DNA of 6,008 nt from an uncultured Collinsella sp. (GCA_902494855.1 CABUVC010000101.1:1-6008), one strand, 5' to 3'. Shown: positions 1 through 5,503, numbered from the stretch's first letter. Notes: a model not told the origin generated them from the letters alone. Numbers and translations are program-made.

Positions 1-1
1 C

Positions 2-502
2 ATCATCGCCGGCATGAGCGCCACGCCCGAGCGCGAGGAGTCGGTCGGCTTCTCCGACCCGTACTTCATTGGCTACTTTGGCCTGTTCGTAAAAGAGGGC
101 TCGCCCTACCAAAACGCGACCAAGCTCAGCGACTTTAGCGGTGCCACGGTACTCGGCCAAAAGGACACCATGCTCGATACCGTCATCGACGAGATCCCGG
201 GCGTTGTGCACAAGAACCCGGTTGACTCCGTCCCCACGGTGTTCTCGAATCTGCTGCAGGGCACGTGCGACGCCGTGACCTACAACACCGAGAACGAGAA
301 GGGCTATATGGCCCAAAATCCCGGTATCGTCCCCATCCATTTTGCCGAGGGCGAGGGCTTTAAGCGGGAGGTCGCGGCAAATGTTGGTTGCCGCAAGGGC
401 TCGGATAAGCTGCTTAAGCTCATCGACAAGACGCTCAAGGGCGTCAGCCAAGAGGAACGCGACCAAATGTGGGACGCGTGCCTCGATCGTCAGCCGGCAT
501 AG
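2..502 (+). CDS. Polar amino-acid ABC transporter, solute-binding protein (5' end missing)
   Basis: This is the C-terminal 166 residues of a family 3 extracellular solute-binding protein, which captures an amino acid outside the membrane and delivers it to the permease encoded next. The reading frame is open from base 2, so the start, signal peptide and first lobe lie upstream of the window. The ATG at 14 is internal: the residues before it (IIAG) continue into the family motif MSATPERE. The Arg of TPER (codon 32-34) corresponds to the residue that binds the ligand alpha-carboxylate in HisJ/GlnH-type proteins, and the FSDPYF stretch that follows is also typical. The second-lobe signature appears as TCDAVTYNTEN; the position usually occupied by the Asp that binds the alpha-amino group reads Asn (codon 284-286). 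The stop TAG at 500-502 overlaps the Shine-Dalgarno of the permease gene, implying coupled translation. The ligand cannot be named from sequence alone. Confidence 0.93.
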   Translation: MIAGMSATPEREESVGFSDPYFIGYFGLFVKEGSPYQNATKLSDFSGATVLGQKDTMLDTVIDEIPGVVHKNPVDSVPTVFSNLLQGTCDAVTYNTENEKGYMAQNPGIVPIHFAEGEGFKREVAANVGCRKGSDKLLKLIDKTLKGVSQEERDQMWDACLDRQPA

Positions 503-511
503 GGAGGCAGC

Positions 512-1660
512 ATGAAAACCATCAATCGTCTGGCCTCCTTCATCAAGGCCGACCACCGTTATGTGTACCTGGGCACGAGCGTTATCGCAGCGCTCGGCCT
601 GGCGTTTAGCCAACGCAATCCTACGCCGCTGAGCTTCTTGGCGCCTACGGGCGTGTTCCAAGACTGCCTCTGGGCGATTCTTTGGGCCTGGCTCGTCGTG
701 TCGGCGGCGGCGCTGGTCACCAAGCTCATGCACTGGAACGACTATCGCGAAACGTCGCCGTTTGCTTCCGAGCGCTTCCGTCGCGGCGCGCGCCTGGGCA
801 GCTACGTCGTGGTCGCCATCGCGGCGATCTTCTTTGTCGACCGCTGCGTCATGTCATTTATCGACCTGGTGCAGGTGAGCATTGTCTCGGACTCCAACCC
901 CAGCGACTTTTTGTCGAGCCTGGTCTACATGACCTACAAGAGCGGGGACTTCTTTATCCGCGGCATCGAGATCACCATCGCGCTTGCGACCTTCGGTACC
1001 GTCATCGCATTCTTCCTGGCGCTGCTCTTTGTGTTCCTGCGTATTCAGACCTTCGATCGCGTGGATAACGACCTGGTGCGCTTCTTTAAGAGCATTGGCC
1101 GCGGCTTTGCGACCGTCTACTCTACCATCGTGCGCGGCACGCCCATGATGGTCCAGGGCCTGCTCATCTATTACGCGGGCTTCACCGTTTTGCGCGGCAT
1201 GGGCTTCGAGACCGCCCAGGCCAACCAGATTTGGAGTACCTTCACCGCCGGTCTCGTCACCATCTCGCTCAACTCCACCGCTTACATGATGGAGGTCCTG
1301 CGCGGCGGTATCGAGTCCATCGATCCCGGCCAGGCCGAGGCGGCGCGCTCGCTGGGTCTGTCGCAGTGGCAGGCCATGCGCAAAGTCGTGTTTCCCCAGG
1401 GCATTAAAAACGCGATCCCGGCGCTCACCAACGAGCTCATCATCAACATCAAGGACTCGTCGGTGCTCTCGGTCATCGGCGTGTTCGACCTCATGTACGC
1501 CACCACCACCGTCGCCGGCGTGTACTACCGCCAGATGGAGGTCTACTGCGTGGCACTCGTGGTCTACCTGATCCTGACGCTCGTGGCGAGCCGCCTGCTC
1601 GAGGCCTTTGGCAAAAAGCTCGGCGCCGAGGCTCCGGCAACGCTGCCCAGCTCCAACTAG
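512..1660 (+). CDS. Polar amino-acid ABC transporter, permease (HisM/GlnP type) with long N-terminal extension
   Basis: This inner-membrane permease forms the channel of the amino-acid importer. The 382-residue protein has a MetI-like domain from about residue 150 to the end. It contains the RGTPMMVQ motif (208-215) typical of His/Glu/Gln permeases and the cytoplasmic EAA loop (276-296, starting EAARSLGLSQWQAM and with the conserved Gly at 282), which docks on the ATPase. Likely membrane segments are about 18-34, 52-71, 96-117, 150-177, 212-229, 243-262, 315-331 (weaker) and 343-362. Family members are usually about 215-240 residues, so the first ~140 residues, with three predicted helices, are an addition. 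Start choice: GGGAGG at 502-507 lies four bases before the ATG. The gene begins 9 nt after the binding-protein stop and ends with TAG 22 nt before the ATPase gene. Family assignment is secure; substrate specificity is unknown. Confidence 0.95.
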   Translation: MKTINRLASFIKADHRYVYLGTSVIAALGLAFSQRNPTPLSFLAPTGVFQDCLWAILWAWLVVSAAALVTKLMHWNDYRETSPFASERFRRGARLGSYVVVAIAAIFFVDRCVMSFIDLVQVSIVSDSNPSDFLSSLVYMTYKSGDFFIRGIEITIALATFGTVIAFFLALLFVFLRIQTFDRVDNDLVRFFKSIGRGFATVYSTIVRGTPMMVQGLLIYYAGFTVLRGMGFETAQANQIWSTFTAGLVTISLNSTAYMMEVLRGGIESIDPGQAEAARSLGLSQWQAMRKVVFPQGIKNAIPALTNELIINIKDSSVLSVIGVFDLMYATTTVAGVYYRQMEVYCVALVVYLILTLVASRLLEAFGKKLGAEAPATLPSSN

Positions 1661-1682
1661 GCTCAAGACGAGGAGAATCATC

Positions 1683-2468
1683 ATGGCAGATACCGCCACT
1701 ACCGGCACCGCGGCCGCCGCACAAACTAAAGAGCCGCTCATCCGCGTCGAGGGCCTGCGCAAGAGCTTCGGCTCGCTCGAGGTACTCAAGGGCATCGACC
1801 TGTCCGTCAATCCCGGCGAGGTCGTCACCATTATCGGCGCCTCGGGTTCGGGCAAGTCGACCTTCCTGCGCTGCCTCAACCTGCTCGAGACCCCGGACGC
1901 GGGCCACATCTGGTTCCACGGCCAGGACCTCACGGCCGAGCGCTGCAACATCAACAAGCTGCGCGAGGACATCGGCATGGTGTTCCAGGGCTTCAACCTG
2001 TTCAACAACATGGACGTGCTCGACAACTGCACGCTCGCGCCCGTCACGCTCAAAAAGATGAGCAAGGCCGAGGCCGAGAAGGTCGCGATGGAGCATCTGG
2101 CGAGCGTGGGACTCGAAAAGCTCGCGCACGCCGCCGTGGGCCGCCTGTCCGGTGGTCAAAAGCAGCGTGTGGCCATCGCTCGTGCCCTGTGCATGAATCC
2201 GCAGATCATGCTGTTTGACGAGCCGACCTCGGCGCTCGACCCCGAGATCGTGGGCGAGGTGCTCGAGGTCATGCGCAAGCTCGCGGCCGACGGCATGACC
2301 ATGGTCGTCGTCACGCACGAGATGGCCTTTGCTCGCACGGTGTCCGACCGCGTGGTCTTTATGGACAAGGGCGTGGTGCTCGAGGATGCCGCGCCGGCCG
2401 AGCTCTTCGGCAACCCCAAGCACCAGCGCACTCGCGAGTTCCTCTCGCGTTATCTCGAGGACAAATAA
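1683..2468 (+). CDS. Polar amino-acid ABC transporter, ATP-binding protein (HisP/GlnQ type)
   Basis: This is the 261-residue cytoplasmic ATPase that powers the importer. All nucleotide-binding motifs are intact: Walker A GASGSGKST (52-60), Q-loop FQ (101-102), signature LSGGQ (155-159), Walker B IMLFDE (175-180) with catalytic Glu180, D-loop SALD (183-186) and H-loop His212. The C-terminal part (FMDKGVVLEDAAPAELF) is typical of the polar amino-acid subfamily. The frame is open further upstream to an ATG at 1608, but that would overlap the permease end. The ATG at 1683 has AGGAGA at 1671-1676 six bases before it and starts just ahead of the domain. The first ~17 residues are Ala/Thr-rich and probably disordered. 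The stop is TAA, the only non-TAG stop among the complete genes here. It is most likely cotranscribed with the permease and binding-protein genes. Confidence 0.97.
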   Translation: MADTATTGTAAAAQTKEPLIRVEGLRKSFGSLEVLKGIDLSVNPGEVVTIIGASGSGKSTFLRCLNLLETPDAGHIWFHGQDLTAERCNINKLREDIGMVFQGFNLFNNMDVLDNCTLAPVTLKKMSKAEAEKVAMEHLASVGLEKLAHAAVGRLSGGQKQRVAIARALCMNPQIMLFDEPTSALDPEIVGEVLEVMRKLAADGMTMVVVTHEMAFARTVSDRVVFMDKGVVLEDAAPAELFGNPKHQRTREFLSRYLEDK

Positions 2469-2491
2469 CCGACCGCAAACGCTTACGTGGC

Positions 2492-2516
2492 AGGGCCGCT
2501 CCGGTGGGGCGGCCCT
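2492..2516 (+). terminator. GC-rich stem-loop between transporter and peptidase genes
   Basis: The arms AGGGCCGC (2492-2499) and GCGGCCCT (2509-2516) pair perfectly around a 9-nt loop in the 72-nt gap after the ATPase gene. No T-run follows (the next bases are CGTCATCACA), so a strong intrinsic terminator is not supported. It could be a weak terminator, a processing site, or an mRNA-stabilising 3' end that makes downstream peptidase expression lower than that of the transporter. The function is inferred; the inverted repeat itself is certain. Confidence 0.5.
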
Positions 2517-2540
2517 CGTCATCACAATCGAAAGGATGTC

Positions 2541-3956
2541 ATGGCCGAGGTTTGGCGCTTCTTTGCGCATGAGGATGATTTTGCCGATTTGGATGAAACT
2601 GGCGCGTGCGAGCGCCTGGGGCGCGTGCTGTCGTTTCCGACCATCTCGAGCATGGATGCCGAGGCGGTGAACTGGCAGCCGTTCGACGACCTGCGCGCCT
2701 ATATGCAGCAGGCCTGGCCGCACGTATTTGCGGCGGGCGAGGTCGAGCTTATCAATCATTCGCTGCTGGTGACACTTAGCGGTTCCGACCCTGCCCTCAA
2801 GCCCGTTATGCTCATGGGCCACATGGACGTGGTCCCCGTGGTGCCGGGTACCGAGGCCGACTGGACGCACGCCCCCTTTAGCGGGCACGTGGACGACACC
2901 TACATTTGGGGTCGCGGCGCGATCGACATGAAGGACCAGGTCGCAGGCATTCTCGAGGCTGTCGAGTATGCGCTGGCGCACGGTTGGCAGCACGAGCGCA
3001 CGCTGCTCCTGGCCTTTGGCCAGGACGAGGAAACCACGCAGTACGGCGCAGGCACCATCGGCCGCGCGCTCGAGGAGCGCGGTGTTGAGCTCGAGTTCCT
3101 GATCGACGAGGGCGACTACCGCATCGTTTCGGATGCCGAGTACAGCGCGGGCGAGGGTTGGCTCATGCACGCCGACCTCGCGGAGAAGGGCTATGCCGAT
3201 ATCGTGCTCAAGACAAAGAGCGCGGGTGGACATTCTTCTAATCCCTACGGCGGCACGTCGCTCGAGGTGTTGAGCCGTGCCATCACCGCAATCTGCGATA
3301 TCGAGTGGCCGACGCGCGTGACCGATTTGCTTGCCGCCCAGCTCGTCGAGCTGGGGCTCTACACGGCGGATGAAATTGCCGCCAACGGGGGCGCCATTGT
3401 CCGCGATTGCCTCGCCAGCAAGAAGCTCTATCCGCTGGTGACGACCACCTGCGCACCCACGCAGATTGAGGGTGGCAGCACCGGCGCCAACGTAATGCCG
3501 CAGGATATGTGGGCCAACATCAACTTCCGCATGCTCGAGGGCACGAGCGTGGCCGACGTTGTGGCGCGCTGCCGTGAGGCGGTTGCCGGGGCGGACCTTG
3601 CCGGTCGTGTCGAAGTGGAGCTAGGCCCCGGCAGCTCCGAACCCTCGCCGTCCCCGCGCATCGGTGGTCCCGGCCTCGAGGCGGTTCGCTCCATCGCCGC
3701 CCGCTATTTCCGTGATCCAAAGGAGACGGAGGAAAATGGATCATTCGAGCCAGTGGCAATTGTGCCCTCGACCGTGATCGGTGCGACCGACGCTGCCAAC
3801 TACCAGCACATTTGCCCTGAGTGCATTCGCTTCTCGGCCTTTGTGGTTGATGACGACGAGTGTGATCGCGGCGTCCACGGCACCAACGAGCGCATCACCC
3901 GCCGCGCCTACCTCCAGGGCATCCGCTTCCTCATCGCCCTGCTCCATACGCTCTAG
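2541..3956 (+). CDS. M20 family metallopeptidase, carboxypeptidase S / PM20D1-like
   Basis: This is a 471-residue zinc-dependent hydrolase of family M20, probably cytoplasmic because no signal peptide is visible. The family cleaves peptides or N-acyl amino acids carrying a free C-terminal carboxylate. The metal and catalytic residues are all present: His94 and Asp96 in GHMDVVP, Asp129 in GAIDMKD, general base Glu163 and ligand Glu164 in QDEET, Asp189 in IDEGD, and His446 in VHGTNER. The dimerisation domain (about 218-345) carries GGHSS (229-233). The wording of several blocks (GSDPALKP, DWTHAPFSG, IWGRGAIDMKD, LAFGQDEE) resembles the carboxypeptidase S/PM20D1 branch rather than DapE or ArgE. 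Start choice: AAAGGA at 2531-2536 lies four bases before this ATG; an in-frame ATG at 2487 has no such site and would translate through the stem-loop. Its position behind an amino-acid importer suggests a role in nutrient amino-acid release. The substrate is not determinable. Confidence 0.93.
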   Translation: MAEVWRFFAHEDDFADLDETGACERLGRVLSFPTISSMDAEAVNWQPFDDLRAYMQQAWPHVFAAGEVELINHSLLVTLSGSDPALKPVMLMGHMDVVPVVPGTEADWTHAPFSGHVDDTYIWGRGAIDMKDQVAGILEAVEYALAHGWQHERTLLLAFGQDEETTQYGAGTIGRALEERGVELEFLIDEGDYRIVSDAEYSAGEGWLMHADLAEKGYADIVLKTKSAGGHSSNPYGGTSLEVLSRAITAICDIEWPTRVTDLLAAQLVELGLYTADEIAANGGAIVRDCLASKKLYPLVTTTCAPTQIEGGSTGANVMPQDMWANINFRMLEGTSVADVVARCREAVAGADLAGRVEVELGPGSSEPSPSPRIGGPGLEAVRSIAARYFRDPKETEENGSFEPVAIVPSTVIGATDAANYQHICPECIRFSAFVVDDDECDRGVHGTNERITRRAYLQGIRFLIALLHTL

Positions 3957-3990
3957 AATCCGACAAAGGGACTCTCCCTTTGTCGGATTC
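3956..3990 (+). terminator. Perfect 16-bp stem-loop at the peptidase stop codon
   Basis: GAATCCGACAAAGGGA (3956-3971) and TCCCTTTGTCGGATTC (3975-3990) pair perfectly around a 3-nt loop (CTC). The first paired base is the G of the TAG stop codon. No U-rich tail follows (CGTGCGGGTT), so it departs from a classical intrinsic terminator, but its position and strength argue for a transcription end or a 3' stability element separating the peptidase operon from prfA. Confidence 0.7.
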
Positions 3991-4185
3991 CGTGCGGGTT
4001 ATATGCAGGTTTGCCTGCGCACGCTATCATGTATGGGTTAGACCGCAACTATGTACCCCGTACGCGAAGGGATGCGCATGTATCTGAAGATCGACATGCT
4101 CTAGCTGGACTTACCCCCGCAATGGCGCCGTGCGCCCCATCAATTCTGCCGATTTTCACCTTCACGCATATAAAGGAGTCCCGCC
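3991..4185 (+). other. prfA: prfA leader region
   Basis: This 195-nt stretch lies between the peptidase stem-loop and the prfA start. It contains a potential compound hairpin: CGTGCG (3991-3996) can pair with CGCACG (4018-4023), with CAGG (4006-4009) and CCTG (4014-4017) stacking inside. I see no convincing sigma-70 promoter: TATCAT at 4025-4030 is a possible -10 but has only a poor -35 partner. The prfA ribosome-binding site is AAAGGAG at 4172-4178, seven bases before ATG 4186. A possible very short leader ORF is listed separately. The prfA promoter probably lies here, because a stem-loop closes the preceding gene, but its exact place is not readable. Confidence 0.5.
4078..4104 (+). CDS. Possible 8-codon leader peptide ORF upstream of prfA, ending in UAG
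   Basis: ATG at 4078 is preceded by GAAGGGA (AAGG at 4067-4070, seven bases before the ATG), a usable ribosome-binding site, and encodes MYLKIDML followed by TAG at 4102-4104. If the TAG is read through, the same frame stays open for 22 more codons and ends at TAA 4171-4173, whose bases begin the prfA Shine-Dalgarno (TAAAGGAG). It may be a regulatory upstream ORF or a chance short frame; very short frames are common, and only the ribosome-binding site and the placement of the stops argue for it. Confidence 0.3.
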   Translation: MYLKIDML

Positions 4186-5253
4186 ATGCGCGACAAGCTC
4201 GAAAAGATCATCAAGGCCTACGAGGAGCTCGAGAAAAAGCTTTCCGACCCGGCCGTCGCTTCCGATATCAAGGAGTTCACGCGTCTCAACAAGGAGTACG
4301 CGCACCAGTCCGACCTCATCGCCGCCTCGCGCGAGTACATCGGCGCGCTCGATGACATCGAGGCTGCCAAGGAAATGCTCCACGATACTACCGATGCCGA
4401 TGAGAAGGAGATGCTCCAGATGGACATCTCCGAAAACGAGGCCAAGCTTCCCCAGCTCGAGGAAGACATTAAGTACATGCTCATCCCGAGCGACCCCAAC
4501 GACGACAAGAACACCATCGTCGAGATTCGCTCCGCCGCTGGTGGCGACGAGGCGGCTATCTTTGCCGGCGATCTGTACAAGATGTATCAGCGCTTCTGCG
4601 AGTCGCGCGGCTGGAAGACCACCGTGCTCGACTCCAGCCCCAGCGAGGCCGGCGGCTTTAAGTCCATCGAGTTCAAGGTCGAGGGCGACCGCGTCTACTC
4701 CGTCATGAAGTTCGAGTCCGGCGTGCACCGCGTCCAGCGCGTTCCCAAGACCGAGTCCCAGGGCCGTATCCAGACCTCCACGGCAACCGTCGCCGTGCTT
4801 CCCGAGGCCGAGGAGATCGACGTCCAGATCAACCAGTCCGACCTGCGCATCGACACCTACTGCGCCTCCGGTCCTGGCGGTCAGTGCGTTAACACCACTT
4901 ATTCCGCCGTGCGCATCACCCACCTGCCCACCAACACCGTGGTGCAGTCGCAGGAGCAGCGCTCCCAGATTCAGAATCGCGAGGTCTGCATGCAGATGCT
5001 GCGCGCCCGTCTGTACGAGATGGAGCTCGAGAAGCAGCAGGCAGAGCTCGGTGCCGAGCGCCAGAGCCAGATCGGCCACGGCAACCGTTCCGAGAAGATC
5101 CGTACCTACAACCAGCCCCAGGACCGCGTGACCGATCACCGCATCGGTTTCAACTCCACCTACAATGGCGTCCTCCTGGGCGACCAGCTCGGCACCGTCA
5201 TCGAGGCGCTCGCCGCCGCCGAGCGTGCCGAGAAGCTGGCACAGGCCGTGTAG
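4186..5253 (+). CDS. prfA: Peptide chain release factor 1 (RF1)
   Basis: This 355-residue protein of normal RF1 length enters the ribosomal A site at UAA or UAG and triggers release of the finished protein. Domain order is an N-terminal helical domain (1-~105), codon-recognition domain, GGQ domain, then C-terminal helices. The tripeptide anticodon is Pro-Lys-Thr (187-189, RVPKTESQGR), an RF1-type PxT, which excludes RF2. The hydrolysis motif GGQ is at 231-233; Gln233 is the residue PrmC methylates, and prmC lies downstream. Other decoding residues are normal by alignment with Thermus RF1 (Gly119, Glu122, Gln184, Thr197). Oddities: RIQTS has Gln196 where RF1 and RF2 almost always have His; NTTYSAV has Tyr239 where Asp/Glu is usual; Cys234 follows GGQ. 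The start is set by AAAGGAG (4172-4178). The stop is TAG, a codon read by RF1 itself. Long open frames on the opposite strand here are compositional shadows. Confidence 0.98.
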   Translation: MRDKLEKIIKAYEELEKKLSDPAVASDIKEFTRLNKEYAHQSDLIAASREYIGALDDIEAAKEMLHDTTDADEKEMLQMDISENEAKLPQLEEDIKYMLIPSDPNDDKNTIVEIRSAAGGDEAAIFAGDLYKMYQRFCESRGWKTTVLDSSPSEAGGFKSIEFKVEGDRVYSVMKFESGVHRVQRVPKTESQGRIQTSTATVAVLPEAEEIDVQINQSDLRIDTYCASGPGGQCVNTTYSAVRITHLPTNTVVQSQEQRSQIQNREVCMQMLRARLYEMELEKQQAELGAERQSQIGHGNRSEKIRTYNQPQDRVTDHRIGFNSTYNGVLLGDQLGTVIEALAAAERAEKLAQAV

Positions 5254-5280
5254 GTTACGCGGTTTTACAAACCGCGTAAC
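5254..5280 (+). terminator. Perfect 12-bp stem-loop directly after the prfA stop
   Basis: GTTACGCGGTTT (5254-5265) and AAACCGCGTAAC (5269-5280) pair perfectly around a 3-nt loop (TAC), beginning on the base after the TAG stop. No U-tract follows. The layout (stop codon, long perfect stem, 3-nt loop, no U-tract) matches the stem-loop behind the peptidase gene, although the sequence differs. It is probably a 3'-end or stability element that works ahead of the stronger terminator at 5323-5364. Confidence 0.6.
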
Positions 5281-5293
5281 GACTCGACGCTGC

Positions 5294-5393
5294 GCGACGT
5301 CCAGAGCGACAATTTGTCATTCAAAAGGCAAGGCATGACCAGAAGGTCTATGCCTTGCCTTTTTCATGCCAACTTGTTCGCTCTGGACGTCGC
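5294..5393. repeat. About 100-nt near-perfect inverted repeat (long hairpin)
   Basis: The two arms, 5294-5340 and 5345-5393, are reverse complements over nearly their whole length around an AGAA loop. By hand alignment about 43 of 49 columns pair, with four mismatches and two single-base bulges. The outermost 16 bp are perfect: GCGACGTCCAGAGCGA (5294-5309) against 5378-5393. The core is an intrinsic terminator. CGCTG occurs one base outside each end (5288-5292 and 5395-5399), which could be a 5-bp target duplication or chance. It may be a miniature inverted-repeat element, a genus-specific intergenic repeat, or simply an enlarged bidirectional terminator. The inverted repeat is directly visible; its nature is inferred. 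Confidence 0.75.
5323..5364 (+). terminator. Intrinsic terminator downstream of prfA, probably bidirectional
   Basis: AAAAGGCAAGGCAT (5323-5336) pairs with ATGCCTTGCCTTTT (5350-5363), extended by GACC/GGTC (5337-5340 with 5345-5348) across a single bulged T, closing an AGAA loop. Five Ts (5360-5364) follow on the + strand, and the A-run at 5323-5326 gives four Ts on the opposite strand, so it should stop transcription in both directions. It ends the prfA transcript before prmC. Confidence 0.85.
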
Positions 5394-5397
5394 TCGC

Positions 5398-5467
5398 TGA
5401 CATTGCCAAAACATCGGCGTTTCCTTGGTTGTCAAATGATCCGTAGGGAGTCATTGGTGACATTGCC
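5398..5467 (+). repeat. 10-bp direct repeat spaced 60 bp apart
   Basis: TGACATTGCC occurs at 5398-5407 and again at 5458-5467, with starts exactly 60 bp apart. The DNA between shows no gene or other repeat of note. It could be a trace of a local duplication or insertion scar; with only 10 bp, chance is also possible. Confidence 0.4.
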
Positions 5468-5503
5468 TTGATATTTTATTCAGTCGGCTGTGATGTCATT
5501 TGA

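Noticed and set aside
1608..1682. Upstream in-frame ATG for the ATPase at 1608
   Set aside because: It would overlap the end of the permease gene by about 50 bases, add 25 residues unlike the family, and ignore the good ribosome-binding site before 1683.
2487..2540. Upstream in-frame ATG for the M20 peptidase at 2487
   Set aside because: It has no ribosome-binding site, and the added 18 residues come from the stem-loop; ATG 2541 has AAAGGA before it.
1491..3233. 580-codon open frame on the minus strand, plus other long minus-strand frames at 854-2065 and 4162-5139
   Set aside because: They lie opposite well-supported + strand genes. Their translations are rich in His, Leu, Arg and Val with no recognisable domain, which is what GC-biased codon use produces on the opposite strand.
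3786..3812. Apparent loss of a metal-binding His in the M20 enzyme (TDAANY instead of a TDxRH-like motif)
   Set aside because: The fifth metal ligand in this family is the His of the later HGxNE motif, which is present (His446 in VHGTNER), so the metal site is complete.
4186..5253. Possibility that the release factor is RF2 (prfB) or a ribosome-rescue factor
   Set aside because: The recognition tripeptide is PKT (RF1-type PxT), not SPF. The complete N-terminal and codon-recognition domains exclude the short rescue factors, and there is no programmed frameshift site near the start.
5317..5463. 48-codon minus-strand frame (ATG at 5463, TGA at 5317-5319) with AAGG upstream
   Set aside because: It runs through both arms of the long hairpin and the terminator, so its composition is dictated by the inverted repeat, and its weak ribosome-binding site is badly spaced for its first ATG. 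No family resemblance was seen.
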